This document shows, piece after piece, positions 1 to 8,215 of a stretch of DNA of 64,000 nucleotides. A model generated the notes under the pieces. It saw only the letters and a list, made by a program, of their open reading frames with translations. It was not told the DNA's origin and did no database searches. The stretch covers positions 248,001-312,000 of the forward strand of contig CAWCPR010000012.1 in assembly GCA_963797475.1 (NCBI GenBank). The letters are read 5' to 3'. A program made the translations under genes and the position numbers. The stretch is from CAWCPR01 sp963797475 (GTDB lineage: Bacteria; Chloroflexota; Anaerolineae; Anaerolineales; UBA4823). How positions within the stretch are numbered: position 1 is the stretch's first letter; each line of letters opens with the position of its first letter.

Positions 1-316
1 AGCTTTTATACGCGCCAGCCAAGTGGATTTTGATGGCGCGGAAGTATTCAATATTGGCGGCCCTGCAAGAAGTACTCTGGACATTATCAAGACAATTGAG
101 ATTTTCGAACCAACTATGGCAGGTCAGATCAAGTTCGATGCGGTCACACTGCCCTTTCCGGAAGAATATGATAATGCACACCTTACACAAACCCTCGGCG
201 AGTTTGAGCCAACCAGGCTTGAGGATGGAGTCGATGAAACAATCATGATCTTTAAAGAGGCCTTAAAGGATGGAAGAATTTCCGAAACCCAATTAGATAG
301 TATTCTCGCCAAGTAG
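1..316 (+). CDS. NAD-dependent epimerase/dehydratase, C-terminal part
   Basis: The reading frame is open from the window edge to the stop at 314-316, so only the last ~104 residues of the protein are seen. The pattern VFNIGGPARST followed by a helix, then a late 'GEFEPTRLEDGVDETI' stretch, is the usual C-terminal signature of extended short-chain dehydrogenases acting on nucleotide sugars or other carbonyl compounds (family knowledge). The N-terminal Rossmann glycine motif and the catalytic Tyr/Lys are outside the window, so the substrate cannot be stated. It lies 32 bp upstream of a beta-keto acid cleavage enzyme on the same strand and probably shares its transcript. Confidence 0.7.
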   Translation, partial: AFIRASQVDFDGAEVFNIGGPARSTLDIIKTIEIFEPTMAGQIKFDAVTLPFPEEYDNAHLTQTLGEFEPTRLEDGVDETIMIFKEALKDGRISETQLDSILAK

Positions 317-348
317 CTGCGCATAAAATTCATAAGGAGAGATAAACG

Positions 349-1155
349 ATGGATCCGCTTATTATCACAGCAACCCCAAACATCTGTTGGCTTCAACCTG
401 AAGTTGAATATCCCCAAACCGTTGGCGGGCTTCTTGAAGAAGCGCTAAAGTGCGAAAAATCTGGTGCAAGCGTCCTGCATGTGCATGCAGAGAATCGCTG
501 GGCTGAGACAATTCGCTCCTTAAAAAGTACAACAGGCATGATCATACAATGTGGCATGTCGAGCCTGGAAATTAAAGATAGAATGGAAGTTTTCGAGCAG
601 GAAGCGGACATGATCTCGGTGATCGCAAGTCATCATGATGAAGCATTCGCCGAGGTCGACACTCACGCGCTTCATCCACGAGAGGAACTCGAGGAATATG
701 CCCGTCTGAGCAGAGAATATAACGTCCGGTTGGAATTTGAAATCTGGCACTTCGGCTCAATCTGGAATCTGAACTATCTGATTAAAAAGGATCTGATCGA
801 TTCGCCTTTTATCACAACACTGTTCTTTGGCTGGCCAGGTGGTACCTGGACACCGCCGACAATCCAAGAGTACCTCTATCGAAGAGAGTATATGCCCAAA
901 GGGTCTGCCGTAACCGTCAGTGTGATGGGAAAGGAGCAGATTCAACTTCTCACCACTGCAATTCTCCTGGGCGACCACGTGCGCGCTGGAACGGAGGATT
1001 ATCCCTACGGCAAGGATGGGAAAGTCGTCTCAACACATAAACTGGTTGAGGAAATTGCTCAAATTGCCCAGGCGATTGGAAGACAGGTCGCGACCCCGGG
1101 CGAGGCCCGGAGGATCCTTGGCCTTGAACATTCTATTATCGAGGAACCGGTTTAG
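349..1155 (+). CDS. beta-keto acid cleavage enzyme (BKACE, DUF849 family)
   Basis: This 268-residue protein matches the BKACE/3-keto-5-aminohexanoate cleavage family. These Zn-dependent TIM-barrel enzymes condense a beta-keto acid with acetyl-CoA and release acetoacetate plus a new acyl-CoA. Seen here are the N-terminal 'ITATPN' strand, the metal-binding HVHAEN motif near residue 45, a central LEFEIWHFGS strand and a C-terminal HVRAGTED motif. The length is close to the family norm. The start has a good ribosome site (AAGGAGAG, 8 bp upstream). The true keto acid is unknown. The neighbouring CoA-ligase subunits could supply or consume the acyl-CoA, but they are on the other strand, so this is only suggestive. 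Confidence 0.82.
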   Translation: MDPLIITATPNICWLQPEVEYPQTVGGLLEEALKCEKSGASVLHVHAENRWAETIRSLKSTTGMIIQCGMSSLEIKDRMEVFEQEADMISVIASHHDEAFAEVDTHALHPREELEEYARLSREYNVRLEFEIWHFGSIWNLNYLIKKDLIDSPFITTLFFGWPGGTWTPPTIQEYLYRREYMPKGSAVTVSVMGKEQIQLLTTAILLGDHVRAGTEDYPYGKDGKVVSTHKLVEEIAQIAQAIGRQVATPGEARRILGLEHSIIEEPV

Positions 1156-1189
1156 GATGATTTATATTTCCAGGAGGTGAGAGGCACGT

Positions 1190-1309
1190 ATGAGCAACAA
1201 TAATTTGATATTCACAAACCCCATTTTCGCACAAGGTGAGCGCCGAAACTTCCCGGCAGTGCAATGCAGAAAGCATTTACAGTTGCATCAACAAAATATT
1301 GAGCCTTAG
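1190..1309 (+). CDS. small ORF with strong ribosome site, possible truncated gene
   Basis: A 39-codon frame starts at an ATG preceded by a strong Shine-Dalgarno (AGGAGGTGAG, about 9 bp upstream) and ends at the TAG at 1307. The product begins MSNNNLIFTNPIF and has no recognisable domain or membrane segment. It sits between the BKACE gene and the transaldolase-like gene on the same strand. The excellent ribosome site with so short a product suggests the 5' end of a gene cut off by a deletion or frame break. It could also be a genuine small protein or a translational leader. Confidence 0.35.
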   Translation: MSNNNLIFTNPIFAQGERRNFPAVQCRKHLQLHQQNIEP

Positions 1310-1354
1310 AGAGGCCGGACACATTCAAATATGGACGATGGAAAGGAAAAGACC

Positions 1355-2413
1355 ATGGAACCCTATTTCTTGCGAGTTACCAAACAATCGCCGACGATGT
1401 TTTGGATCAATAATCCAACCCGCACACAGGCGGACCTGGCCCTTGAAAATGGGGCTTTAGGCTGCACCAACAACCCATCCTACACCCAGAAAATGATGGA
1501 CAATGCTGAAGAGGGGGACTATGCCCTGGCGTTTCTGGATGAGACACTACAGGAGACCGACGACGACCGCCGGGCGGCGGTTATCTTCCAGCAAAAGCTG
1601 GTCAAGCCGATTGCCGAGAAGTTCTTACCGCTTTACCAAAAAACCAACGGTCAGCATGGATATGTCAGCATCCAGGGCGACCCGATCGATGATGAAGATG
1701 TTGACCTGATCGTCCGCGAGTCGCTGGATAACCGCCGGCTGGGCCCGAACATCTGCTGCAAAATCCCGGTCATCCCAGCTGGGATCCAGGCCATGCGCGA
1801 ACTGGTGCCTCAGGGAGTGCCGTTGAACGCCACGGAAGTGTTCGGCGTCAGTCAGATGATCACCATCTGTGAGACGTACGAGCAGATCTCGCGCCAAAGC
1901 GGAAAGATGCCCAAGTTCTACATGTCGCACATCGCCGGCATCTACGACGACTATCTGCACAACTATGTCAAAGAGCATGACGTGCAGATCTCGCCGGATG
2001 TCCTGCATCAGGCGGGACTGGCGGTGGCGCGCAAGGTCTACGACATCCTGATCGAGCGCGGCTACAACGCCACGTTCATCGGCGGTGGGGCACGCGGGCT
2101 GCATCATTTCACCGAGATGGTGGGCGGCAAGGTATGCATCACCATCAACTGGGAAGGCACGGCGGATAAGTTGTTAGCGGAAAACCCCCCGGTTGTTTAC
2201 CGATTGTTTAATCCCGTTCCGCAAAAGGTCATTGACGAGTTGATGGAGAAACTGCCCGATTTCAAGCGCGGTTATCTGGAGGATGGGCTCAGCCTGGAAG
2301 AGTACGCTGAGTTTGGCCCGGTGCAGCTCTTCCGGAGCAGCTTTCTCAAGAGTTGGAAGCGGGTTTTGGGCTTGATCAAAGAGCGCCGGGCAGCGAAAGA
2401 GCTGGTTAGCTGA
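1355..2413 (+). CDS. transaldolase-family protein
   Basis: The 352-residue product has features of the class I transaldolase/aldolase TIM barrel. These are an early 'GALGCTNNPSY' segment like the TSNPTI loop, 'GYVSIQGDP' as the second strand and 'NICCKIPVIPAGIQAM', in which the Lys of CKIP is the expected Schiff-base residue. 'LNATEVFGVSQ' follows. It should therefore act on a sugar phosphate or related aldol substrate. The protein is longer than TalB and differs at the C terminus, so the exact substrate is open. An in-frame ATG lies at 1331, but the ATG at 1355 has the better-spaced AAAGGA. It ends head-to-tail with the oppositely oriented ferredoxin gene at 2497. Confidence 0.72.
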   Translation: MEPYFLRVTKQSPTMFWINNPTRTQADLALENGALGCTNNPSYTQKMMDNAEEGDYALAFLDETLQETDDDRRAAVIFQQKLVKPIAEKFLPLYQKTNGQHGYVSIQGDPIDDEDVDLIVRESLDNRRLGPNICCKIPVIPAGIQAMRELVPQGVPLNATEVFGVSQMITICETYEQISRQSGKMPKFYMSHIAGIYDDYLHNYVKEHDVQISPDVLHQAGLAVARKVYDILIERGYNATFIGGGARGLHHFTEMVGGKVCITINWEGTADKLLAENPPVVYRLFNPVPQKVIDELMEKLPDFKRGYLEDGLSLEEYAEFGPVQLFRSSFLKSWKRVLGLIKERRAAKELVS

Positions 2414-2496
2414 GAAAACCGGATCAGAAGTTCTTCTCGAGGCAATGGAAGAAAGGTCAGGCGGCGATATGTGGTGATTTGGCTTTATCGAGATCA

Positions 2497-2757
2497 CTAT
2501 GTATCGCTGCTCTTGATATTCGCCCCATGCGAAGTCAATGCTTCGTTTTTATAGGTTTTCAGAATTGTGATGCATCCAGGTGCCGCCAGTTCTAAACACA
2601 GCTCGCAAAGCGTGCACTCATCCTCACGATCCGGCCGGGCAATAAGCTCGCCATTATCCAGTGCGAAGATATCAACGGGACACAAAGTGATAAGTTGGCG
2701 CGCCTGGTCGAGCGAGATTTTCTTGGGTTCGATCTCGATTTGAATAAAAACGCCCAT
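2497..2757 (-). CDS. FixX-like single-cluster ferredoxin-like protein
   Basis: An 86-residue protein with CP at residue 26, the triplet C48-x2-C51-x2-C54 and C62. This arrangement resembles FixX-like ferredoxins, in which one half of a two-cluster ferredoxin keeps a full set of ligands for one [4Fe-4S] cluster. The phrases 'LCPVDIFALDNGEL' and 'ECTLCELC' are typical. It starts one base after the stop of the SucD-type gene, so the two are co-transcribed and probably translationally coupled. A role as electron carrier to or from a CoA-linked oxidoreduction is inferred from the family. No partner enzyme is visible in the window. Confidence 0.7.
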   Translation of the reverse strand: MGVFIQIEIEPKKISLDQARQLITLCPVDIFALDNGELIARPDREDECTLCELCLELAAPGCITILKTYKNEALTSHGANIKSSDT

Positions 2758-2758
2758 C

Positions 2759-3661
2759 TTACGTTGGTCCTATCAACTGGCGGACCAAACCAGGGATAGC
2801 AGAAACCTTGGGCGCCAGTTTGACACCCCCGGAAGTCAAGGCTGCCGCCTTAGCGGACGGGCTTCCCGATTCGCCTTCGACAATAGCCCCTGCGTGCCCG
2901 AAGCGCTGGCCCTGCATCCGGTCCGCAAAACGGCCGGCAATAAATGCGACCACTGGCAACCGGCTGGAGTGAGAGCGCAAGTGGTCGGCAAGTTTTTCCT
3001 CCATCACCCCGCCTGGCTCGCAAAAGAGCACCAGGCATCTGGTTTCAGGATCGGCTTCAAACAGCGGCAGTAAATCTAAAAAGGTTGTCCCGATGATTGG
3101 GTCCCCTCCAATGCTGACGCAAGTGCTCTGGCCCAACCCGGCCTGCGTGAGCGAATTCGCGATCTCGGTGAGCATGCCACCGCTGCGGGAAATAAGCCCA
3201 ATGGAGCCCGACGAATAAGCTCGTTGAGCATCCCGAGCGGCACCTCCGCACATCCCGGCCCGGCTTTTTCCGGGCGAGATAATCCCCAGGCTGTTAGGCC
3301 CGATCACGCGCGCTTCCAGGGCTGCTGCTTTCTCCAATATGGCGACCACATCACGGCGAGGGATGTGCTCCGTTATCAGGATCAGTAATTTGATCCCCTG
3401 TTCCAAGGTTTCCCGAGCCGCGTCCAGCACGCGAGGTGGAGGCACCGCGATAATCGAGATGTCTACCGGCCCCCTCTGCACGACGGCCTCAACCGTATCA
3501 AACACCGGGATGCCATGGACATCACGTCCACCGCGGCCGGGCGTAACGCCAGCTACGATGTTTGCGCCATATTGCATCGATTCAAACGCAAAAGTGGCTG
3601 CCTCCCGTCCAGTGATACCTTGGACCAGGATGCGAGAGTCTTTTCTGACTAGAATCGCCAC
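2759..3661 (-). CDS. sucD: succinyl-CoA synthetase-type alpha subunit
   Basis: The 300-residue product is a full-length ADP/GDP-forming acyl-CoA synthetase alpha subunit. It has an N-terminal CoA-binding Rossmann domain (VQGITGREA near residue 13, GVTPGRGG at 38-45), a 'VIGPNSLGIISPG' strand and the phosphohistidine loop QRFGHAGAIV with His at about 256. The family makes or uses an acyl-CoA with a nucleoside triphosphate through a phosphorylated histidine. The gene overlaps the beta-subunit gene by 13 bp, the normal operon arrangement. Whether the substrate is succinate or malate (malate-CoA ligase is a close relative) cannot be decided from sequence alone. Confidence 0.85.
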   Translation of the reverse strand: MAILVRKDSRILVQGITGREAATFAFESMQYGANIVAGVTPGRGGRDVHGIPVFDTVEAVVQRGPVDISIIAVPPPRVLDAARETLEQGIKLLILITEHIPRRDVVAILEKAAALEARVIGPNSLGIISPGKSRAGMCGGAARDAQRAYSSGSIGLISRSGGMLTEIANSLTQAGLGQSTCVSIGGDPIIGTTFLDLLPLFEADPETRCLVLFCEPGGVMEEKLADHLRSHSSRLPVVAFIAGRFADRMQGQRFGHAGAIVEGESGSPSAKAAALTSGGVKLAPKVSAIPGLVRQLIGPT

Positions 3662-4821
3662 TTTATCTCCTCGACAACTTGATCCAGGCTCGTCCCTCGG
3701 TCAAAATATGGCACGCCGTAATGTTCGAGGATGGCCTGGCCTTCTGCTTCCCAGGAGCCTGGTATTCGGAATGCGACGATCTTCTCCTTTGGTTCACAGC
3801 CCAACTCAAGGACCCCTTTGATCACACCGCGAGCAACCAGATCGACGCGGGTATTGCTGACGACATTCATAACTACAGCCAGCTTTTTGACATTGGGCTG
3901 GCCCAGGATCAATTTCGTCAGCTCTTTGATCTTCCAAACGCTCGGGTTGCCGCCGATTTCGCAATAATTTGCGGGACGCAGACCGCTTTCCAGAACCGCA
4001 TCAAACAAGGTCAGGCTCGCTCCGCCCCCACCGATAAGCAAGCCGAGATCGCCGTCAAATGCGACCAGCCGGCCCGCCACGCCTCTGTGATCGGCCCGAT
4101 CGATCTCGGCCGCCTGTTTTTCAAATTCTGGAAGGTGATCCGCATAAGCTTTGCTTTCAGGGAAAAGCGGGAGGATCTCCTGCTGGCGCAAAGCAGCATC
4201 GTCATCCAGTTCCAGGTGCACGTCAGCGACCCACCACGACCCATTAACATCCAGCACCAGCGGGTTGATTTCCAGCAATACAGCGTCCCATTTAAGAAAG
4301 CAATACATCACATTGGTGATGATGCTGCCCAACTGATTTATAGCCTGCTCCGTAAAGCCCAGCTTCCAGGCCACCAGCCGGCCCAGGTATTCTGGCACAG
4401 GCTCCAAAACTGAAAATGTTTGCTGGACGGATATAACGCTTTTTTCGACGTCGATTCCCCCTTTTGTTGAGGCCAGAAGCAAAGCTGCTCCCGCGGCGTT
4501 ATCATAGGTAGCGCTGATAAAAATCCCCCTGGATATTTTTAAACGCTTTTCGATTAAGACTTTATCCGTTGGCAGGTTCTTGATTTCATTATCCAGGATT
4601 TGGCCAGTTAGGGAGGCAGCTGCGTGTGGCGAAGCGGCGAATTTTATTCCCCCGGCTTTAAAACGTCCACCTGTGGGTACCTGTGCTTTGACGACGACAG
4701 GACAGCCTAACTTTTGTGCGGCCAACCGGGCTGCTTCTGGCAAATCGGCGACTTCACCGGGTGGTACAGGCAATCCGGCGAGTGAACAGAGGCGCTTCGC
4801 TTCAAATTCAAGCGCTTTCAT
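3649..4821 (-). CDS. sucC: succinyl-CoA synthetase-type beta subunit
   Basis: A 390-residue beta subunit with an ATP-grasp N-terminal domain (VVVKAQVPTGGRFKAGG near residue 42) and the metal/nucleotide segment 'LLEINPLVLD'. The C-terminal ligase-CoA domain carries 'GGNPS' and 'GVIKGVLELG'. With the overlapping alpha subunit it forms the acyl-CoA synthetase heteromer in the cytoplasm. The length matches the family. It lies 18 bp downstream of the methyltransferase gene and upstream of sucD, so four genes appear to form one minus-strand unit. Confidence 0.85.
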   Translation of the reverse strand: MKALEFEAKRLCSLAGLPVPPGEVADLPEAARLAAQKLGCPVVVKAQVPTGGRFKAGGIKFAASPHAAASLTGQILDNEIKNLPTDKVLIEKRLKISRGIFISATYDNAAGAALLLASTKGGIDVEKSVISVQQTFSVLEPVPEYLGRLVAWKLGFTEQAINQLGSIITNVMYCFLKWDAVLLEINPLVLDVNGSWWVADVHLELDDDAALRQQEILPLFPESKAYADHLPEFEKQAAEIDRADHRGVAGRLVAFDGDLGLLIGGGGASLTLFDAVLESGLRPANYCEIGGNPSVWKIKELTKLILGQPNVKKLAVVMNVVSNTRVDLVARGVIKGVLELGCEPKEKIVAFRIPGSWEAEGQAILEHYGVPYFDRGTSLDQVVEEIKWRF

Positions 4822-4839
4822 CCAAAACTCTTGCCTTGA

Positions 4840-6138
4840 TTATTCCGCTGAGGGTTTGGCGCCAGATGATTGTAATTGGCGAACGTATTCCTCCAAATCT
4901 CGCCTTACAGAGCCTAATTCATCCGGCACGCACAGCGTCAAAAGGTGGATATCGGTGTTGCTGGCGACGTAAGCATATCCCAGTTCACCCTGGGTTATGC
5001 CAAGCTCGTAATGAATTTCCTCGCCAGTCGGCCAGCGGAGTAGATCCTCCATCTCTCGTTCGCGCACGTTTAACGACTGCCAGGTTTGCCAAGCGAGCAA
5101 ACCCTCAAGCATGAGCCGAGTCGTATCCGCTGCAGCTTCCGACTCCTGGTGAACCAGGGGCACAAAGGGAGGAAGCAACGTAGTTAATAGATTATCATCT
5201 TTACCAGCCGACCGCTTCACACCAAAAAACCACGTTCGATGTTCACCGGCGATGTCTTTCCATATAACTGGGGTGACCCGGGATAATTCGGTTCTATATC
5301 CTGCTTTTTGAACCAAAGACCATAAGCGGTTCAAGCGATCAAAATCTCCCAGACGTTCAGTGATCAACAGCTTCCCGTCGTTATCCATTAATTTGGACCA
5401 GCCGTTCAGTGCCTTTCCGGCATAGTGGTCGAGCGAGGCCTCAGGTTTTGGATACTCATAATCTTTCCAACTGGTTCTTCTTCTGCGCTCTAGGGTCATC
5501 ATCTCGCCCAAAACCCGCCCGCTGATTATACAATCTGCCTTAATCGCAGATAGATGTTCTGGACGGCGCAAATCGGCGTTAAGATGAGACAGGTTGGCGA
5601 TTCCTTTTTCCTTGGCTATCCGCTCAGCAGTTTTAATGGCTGGCTGGCTGACGTCGACCCCAATTATCTGTGCCTCGGGGCGCGCTATCGCGTAGAAGCG
5701 GGTCATTAAGCCGGTATGGCAACCCAGCTCCACAATGGTCCCTTCCTCCGGTAATTGTGGCTCGACCCACTTCAAGATTTCAACCAAAAGGTTGTATTCA
5801 AAACAGCTTGACACGACAGATGTCTGTGGATCAGCCAAAAAGTCGTAAAGACTTTTATCTCCGATCAGGGAGCCCCCGGAGCGCTGGTTCATCAAATCCA
5901 AAAATCGTGCTGTCGCTTGAGAGCCGATCCGGTTGTTCGCCCACCTCCAAAACCGTTTCTCATCTGTAAAAGATTTCAATCCTTCCAGTCTTAAAAAGTC
6001 TCTATATTCATTTGGAATAGATATTAATAGGTAACAAGAGGCAGCTTTTGATAGTTTTTCTTCAAGGGTACCGCTCAATAGCGCAACAGGCACGGTTGGG
6101 AAAACCTTCGGTATTTGGAATGCTATGGAAAGCTTCAC
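4840..6138 (-). CDS. SAM-dependent methyltransferase-like protein
   Basis: A 432-residue protein with a central class I methyltransferase fold. Motif I is IVELGCHTGL around residue 138, followed by 'IIGVDVSQPAIKTA', where the acidic residue would bind the SAM ribose. The flanking ~120 N-terminal and ~130 C-terminal residues are not recognised. The end 'EEYVRQLQSSG' looks helical. It is the first gene of the minus-strand unit leading into sucC/sucD, which gives no clear clue to the substrate. The upstream flank ends in an insertion sequence that starts at 6208. Confidence 0.6.
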   Translation of the reverse strand: MKLSIAFQIPKVFPTVPVALLSGTLEEKLSKAASCYLLISIPNEYRDFLRLEGLKSFTDEKRFWRWANNRIGSQATARFLDLMNQRSGGSLIGDKSLYDFLADPQTSVVSSCFEYNLLVEILKWVEPQLPEEGTIVELGCHTGLMTRFYAIARPEAQIIGVDVSQPAIKTAERIAKEKGIANLSHLNADLRRPEHLSAIKADCIISGRVLGEMMTLERRRRTSWKDYEYPKPEASLDHYAGKALNGWSKLMDNDGKLLITERLGDFDRLNRLWSLVQKAGYRTELSRVTPVIWKDIAGEHRTWFFGVKRSAGKDDNLLTTLLPPFVPLVHQESEAAADTTRLMLEGLLAWQTWQSLNVREREMEDLLRWPTGEEIHYELGITQGELGYAYVASNTDIHLLTLCVPDELGSVRRDLEEYVRQLQSSGAKPSAE

Positions 6139-6207
6139 TCTGCATTTTCCTATGTAAAAGCTATAATTCGTGAAATGGGATTGTACAATTCCAATTATAT
6201 ACTACTA

Positions 6208-7691
6208 CTTGAGTTTAGAGATGCAAAGTTGAATGCACAAACGCGTTCACAAAATTCCTGAACCTTAAAAACCGATGCAGTCAACCAAAATTGCGATTAC
6301 GGGCTCGCCGAGACCCGATTTTGCCCAGTTTTCGCCTTTCTGACCACTGGATAGCGCTTTCGCGGGGCTGGACGGTAGCCTCTCGAGCGACCTTTTCCTT
6401 TTCCAGCGACTTTGGGTGCTTTGGCCGGTGTGCCCAACTGCAACAAATATCCAAAAGCCGCTCGCTGTACCTGTCCGGGTGTCAGTGGTTTGCTTGGCCC
6501 GTCTCGAAAACGGGGGTGCCAGGCCGGACGAGCCTCTTCAACCAGGTGTCGCATGAGCAGCAACTGCCAGTAGGCCAGAGCACACATCCACATCCATTGC
6601 TCGGTGGCAACCAGATCATTTGAGCGACTGCTGTTGAGCCCCATGTTTTGTTTGAGAAACCGGAACATGTGCTCGATGGCGAAGCGCCACAAATACATCC
6701 TGCACAAGGCTTGCAAAGAGACGCCGGTTGGTCCAGTCCAAAGCAACCACATGGGCTGTTTGTAGCGGGGTTTGCCGTCCGGCTTCAAGAATTCGACCCG
6801 CAGCAGCCTGACGATCAGTTTGGGCAGCTTCTTGAGATGCAGCCCGTTCCAGGCCTGGATGCGGACGGTTTGTGAGCCGAGCAGAAAGGTTTCGGCAGCA
6901 TCCGCCGGGCGAGTTGGGCTGGAGAGCTTGAACCTGGCGCCATGCTTCTGGGGAGCGCCTTTCTTGCCCGGCTGGCGAGGCTCAGGCTGCTCGTACAGCA
7001 CGTTGTTGCTCCGCATGCGCACCAAGGCAAAGCTGTTTTGGATACGCAGGAAGATCGCCAGAAAGATATGGTTTCCATACAGGCTGTCTGCCACCACCAC
7101 CTTAGGCTTGGGGTTCCGCCCGACTAACTCTTTGACCTGCTGCCTTCCCACCTGGCTGTCACTCAACTCCGGATCGATCCGCAACGTATCTTGCGGCGCA
7201 ACCCAGGAGGTTCCCCAGCCCACCAAACGCACCAGCCAGGAATACTTGTGCCCATAAACTACAGGTTCATCTTTCTGGCTCTTCAATGAACAGCGCTCCG
7301 GCAAGGTTTCGGCTTCTGGTCTTTCGTCCTTGGTCGCATCCAGACCATAAACTTCGTACCCGCCAATCGTTTCACTGTCGGTAGGCTGATAGTCAAGCAG
7401 GGTGTGTAGCAGCGCATCCAAATCGATGACCGCATGACTCAGGGTGTCGTAGACCATGCTGAATTTGCGTCGGAAAGGCGTTTCTTCACTCAAGGCTACG
7501 GGAGATTCAACATGACCGGCCACTGTCAGGGCGTCAATCAAGTCCAGAACCGCATCTGGGCGTTTCAGCAAGCTCTGGTATACTGCATTTCGGAATTGTT
7601 GGATGAGTTTGTCTGTCACAAGCCAAACTTTTACCAGCAATTCCACTTTTTGTTAAGGTCCAGGTTTTTCGGTTAGAACTCTAAACTCAAG
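6208..7691. mobile_element. insertion sequence with 13-bp inverted ends and 5-bp target duplication
   Basis: The ends are CTTGAGTTTAGAG at 6208-6220 and its exact reverse complement at 7679-7691. They are bracketed by the direct repeat TACTA (6203-6207 and 7692-7696), consistent with a 5-bp target duplication. Because the duplication partly mirrors the end sequence, the boundary could shift by a base or two. One intact transposase gene fills the element. Clean ends and an intact frame suggest a fairly recent insertion. Confidence 0.85.
6297..7646 (-). CDS. DDE transposase (IS4/IS701-like superfamily)
   Basis: The 449-residue product has an N-terminal helical region, a first acidic strand 'YEVYGLDATKDERP' near residue 101, a second 'VVVADSLYGN' near residue 180 and a late 'YLWRFAIEHMFRFLKQNMGL' segment with the catalytic Glu. 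That is the D-D-E order of IS4/IS701-like elements with a beta-strand-rich insertion. The C terminus is basic (KGKGRSRG), as expected for DNA contact. The gene fills the element between its inverted ends with no frame break. The precise IS family is not certain. Confidence 0.8.
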   Translation of the reverse strand: MELLVKVWLVTDKLIQQFRNAVYQSLLKRPDAVLDLIDALTVAGHVESPVALSEETPFRRKFSMVYDTLSHAVIDLDALLHTLLDYQPTDSETIGGYEVYGLDATKDERPEAETLPERCSLKSQKDEPVVYGHKYSWLVRLVGWGTSWVAPQDTLRIDPELSDSQVGRQQVKELVGRNPKPKVVVADSLYGNHIFLAIFLRIQNSFALVRMRSNNVLYEQPEPRQPGKKGAPQKHGARFKLSSPTRPADAAETFLLGSQTVRIQAWNGLHLKKLPKLIVRLLRVEFLKPDGKPRYKQPMWLLWTGPTGVSLQALCRMYLWRFAIEHMFRFLKQNMGLNSSRSNDLVATEQWMWMCALAYWQLLLMRHLVEEARPAWHPRFRDGPSKPLTPGQVQRAAFGYLLQLGTPAKAPKVAGKGKGRSRGYRPAPRKRYPVVRKAKTGQNRVSASP

Positions 7692-7919
7692 TACTAGAGA
7701 CCGTTCGGAAACCATGAAATCCGATATGGGCCAGGACCATTGAACGACCACGGATCAATTCTGGTTGGTAATAACGTTGTGCAGCCAGGGCGACCGCCAA
7801 AGCAGCGATGTAAGTCAGCAAGACAAACTGGCACACTCGTAGAAGGTGAAGGATTGAAAATACTTCAAACCAAAAAAACGCGCTTGATCCATGTGAAATG
7901 GCGCTCGACATCGGCACGA
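7687..7919 (-). pseudogene. decayed DDE transposase C-terminus
   Basis: Reading the minus strand with frame changes gives ADVERHFTWIKRVF, then GLKYFQSFTFY, then 'VCQFVLLTYIAALAVALAAQ'. This is the usual order around the catalytic Glu and last helices of a DDE transposase. No single frame is intact, and the copy ends against the adjacent insertion sequence at about 7691. It is a relic of an older element. The relation to a particular IS family is not resolved. Confidence 0.5.
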
Positions 7920-8215
7920 GGCCGAATAACTATAACCTTGATTTTACGCAAAAGGAGCGCATTTCTATTCGGTAACACAGGTAGATTGGCGTTTCACAAC
8001 TTCGGATGCACGCATCAAGCTCATGAATCTCTATCCAACCATTCGCCTTATTGAGAATGTTAAAGAACCGCTACCTATCAAAGCATGATTGACAAAGTAC
8101 AGGCCTTGCGGCGTTAGCCGAGAAATTCACAAAGTAGCTGTCTTTCGCCAAAGGGCTAATCAAACTTCAGCTTTGGATAATATAATTTATCCAAATCTGA
8201 AATACTAAAAACAAT
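7920..8215. other. gene-free gap with a 9-bp inverted repeat
   Basis: No coding frame is supported here. The one visible structure is a perfect palindrome, TTTGGATAA at 8172-8180 and TTATCCAAA at 8187-8195, separated by the AT-rich TATAAT. Such a site could bind a regulator, or the central TATAAT could be a -10 box. Neither idea has further support. The segment ends in AAAACAAT (8208-8215), which is the target duplication of the next element. Confidence 0.4.

Noticed and set aside
349..4821. A dedicated sulfosugar or lysine-fermentation pathway from the BKACE, transaldolase and CoA-ligase genes
   Set aside because: The genes are on both strands and the other required enzymes of either pathway are not in the window.
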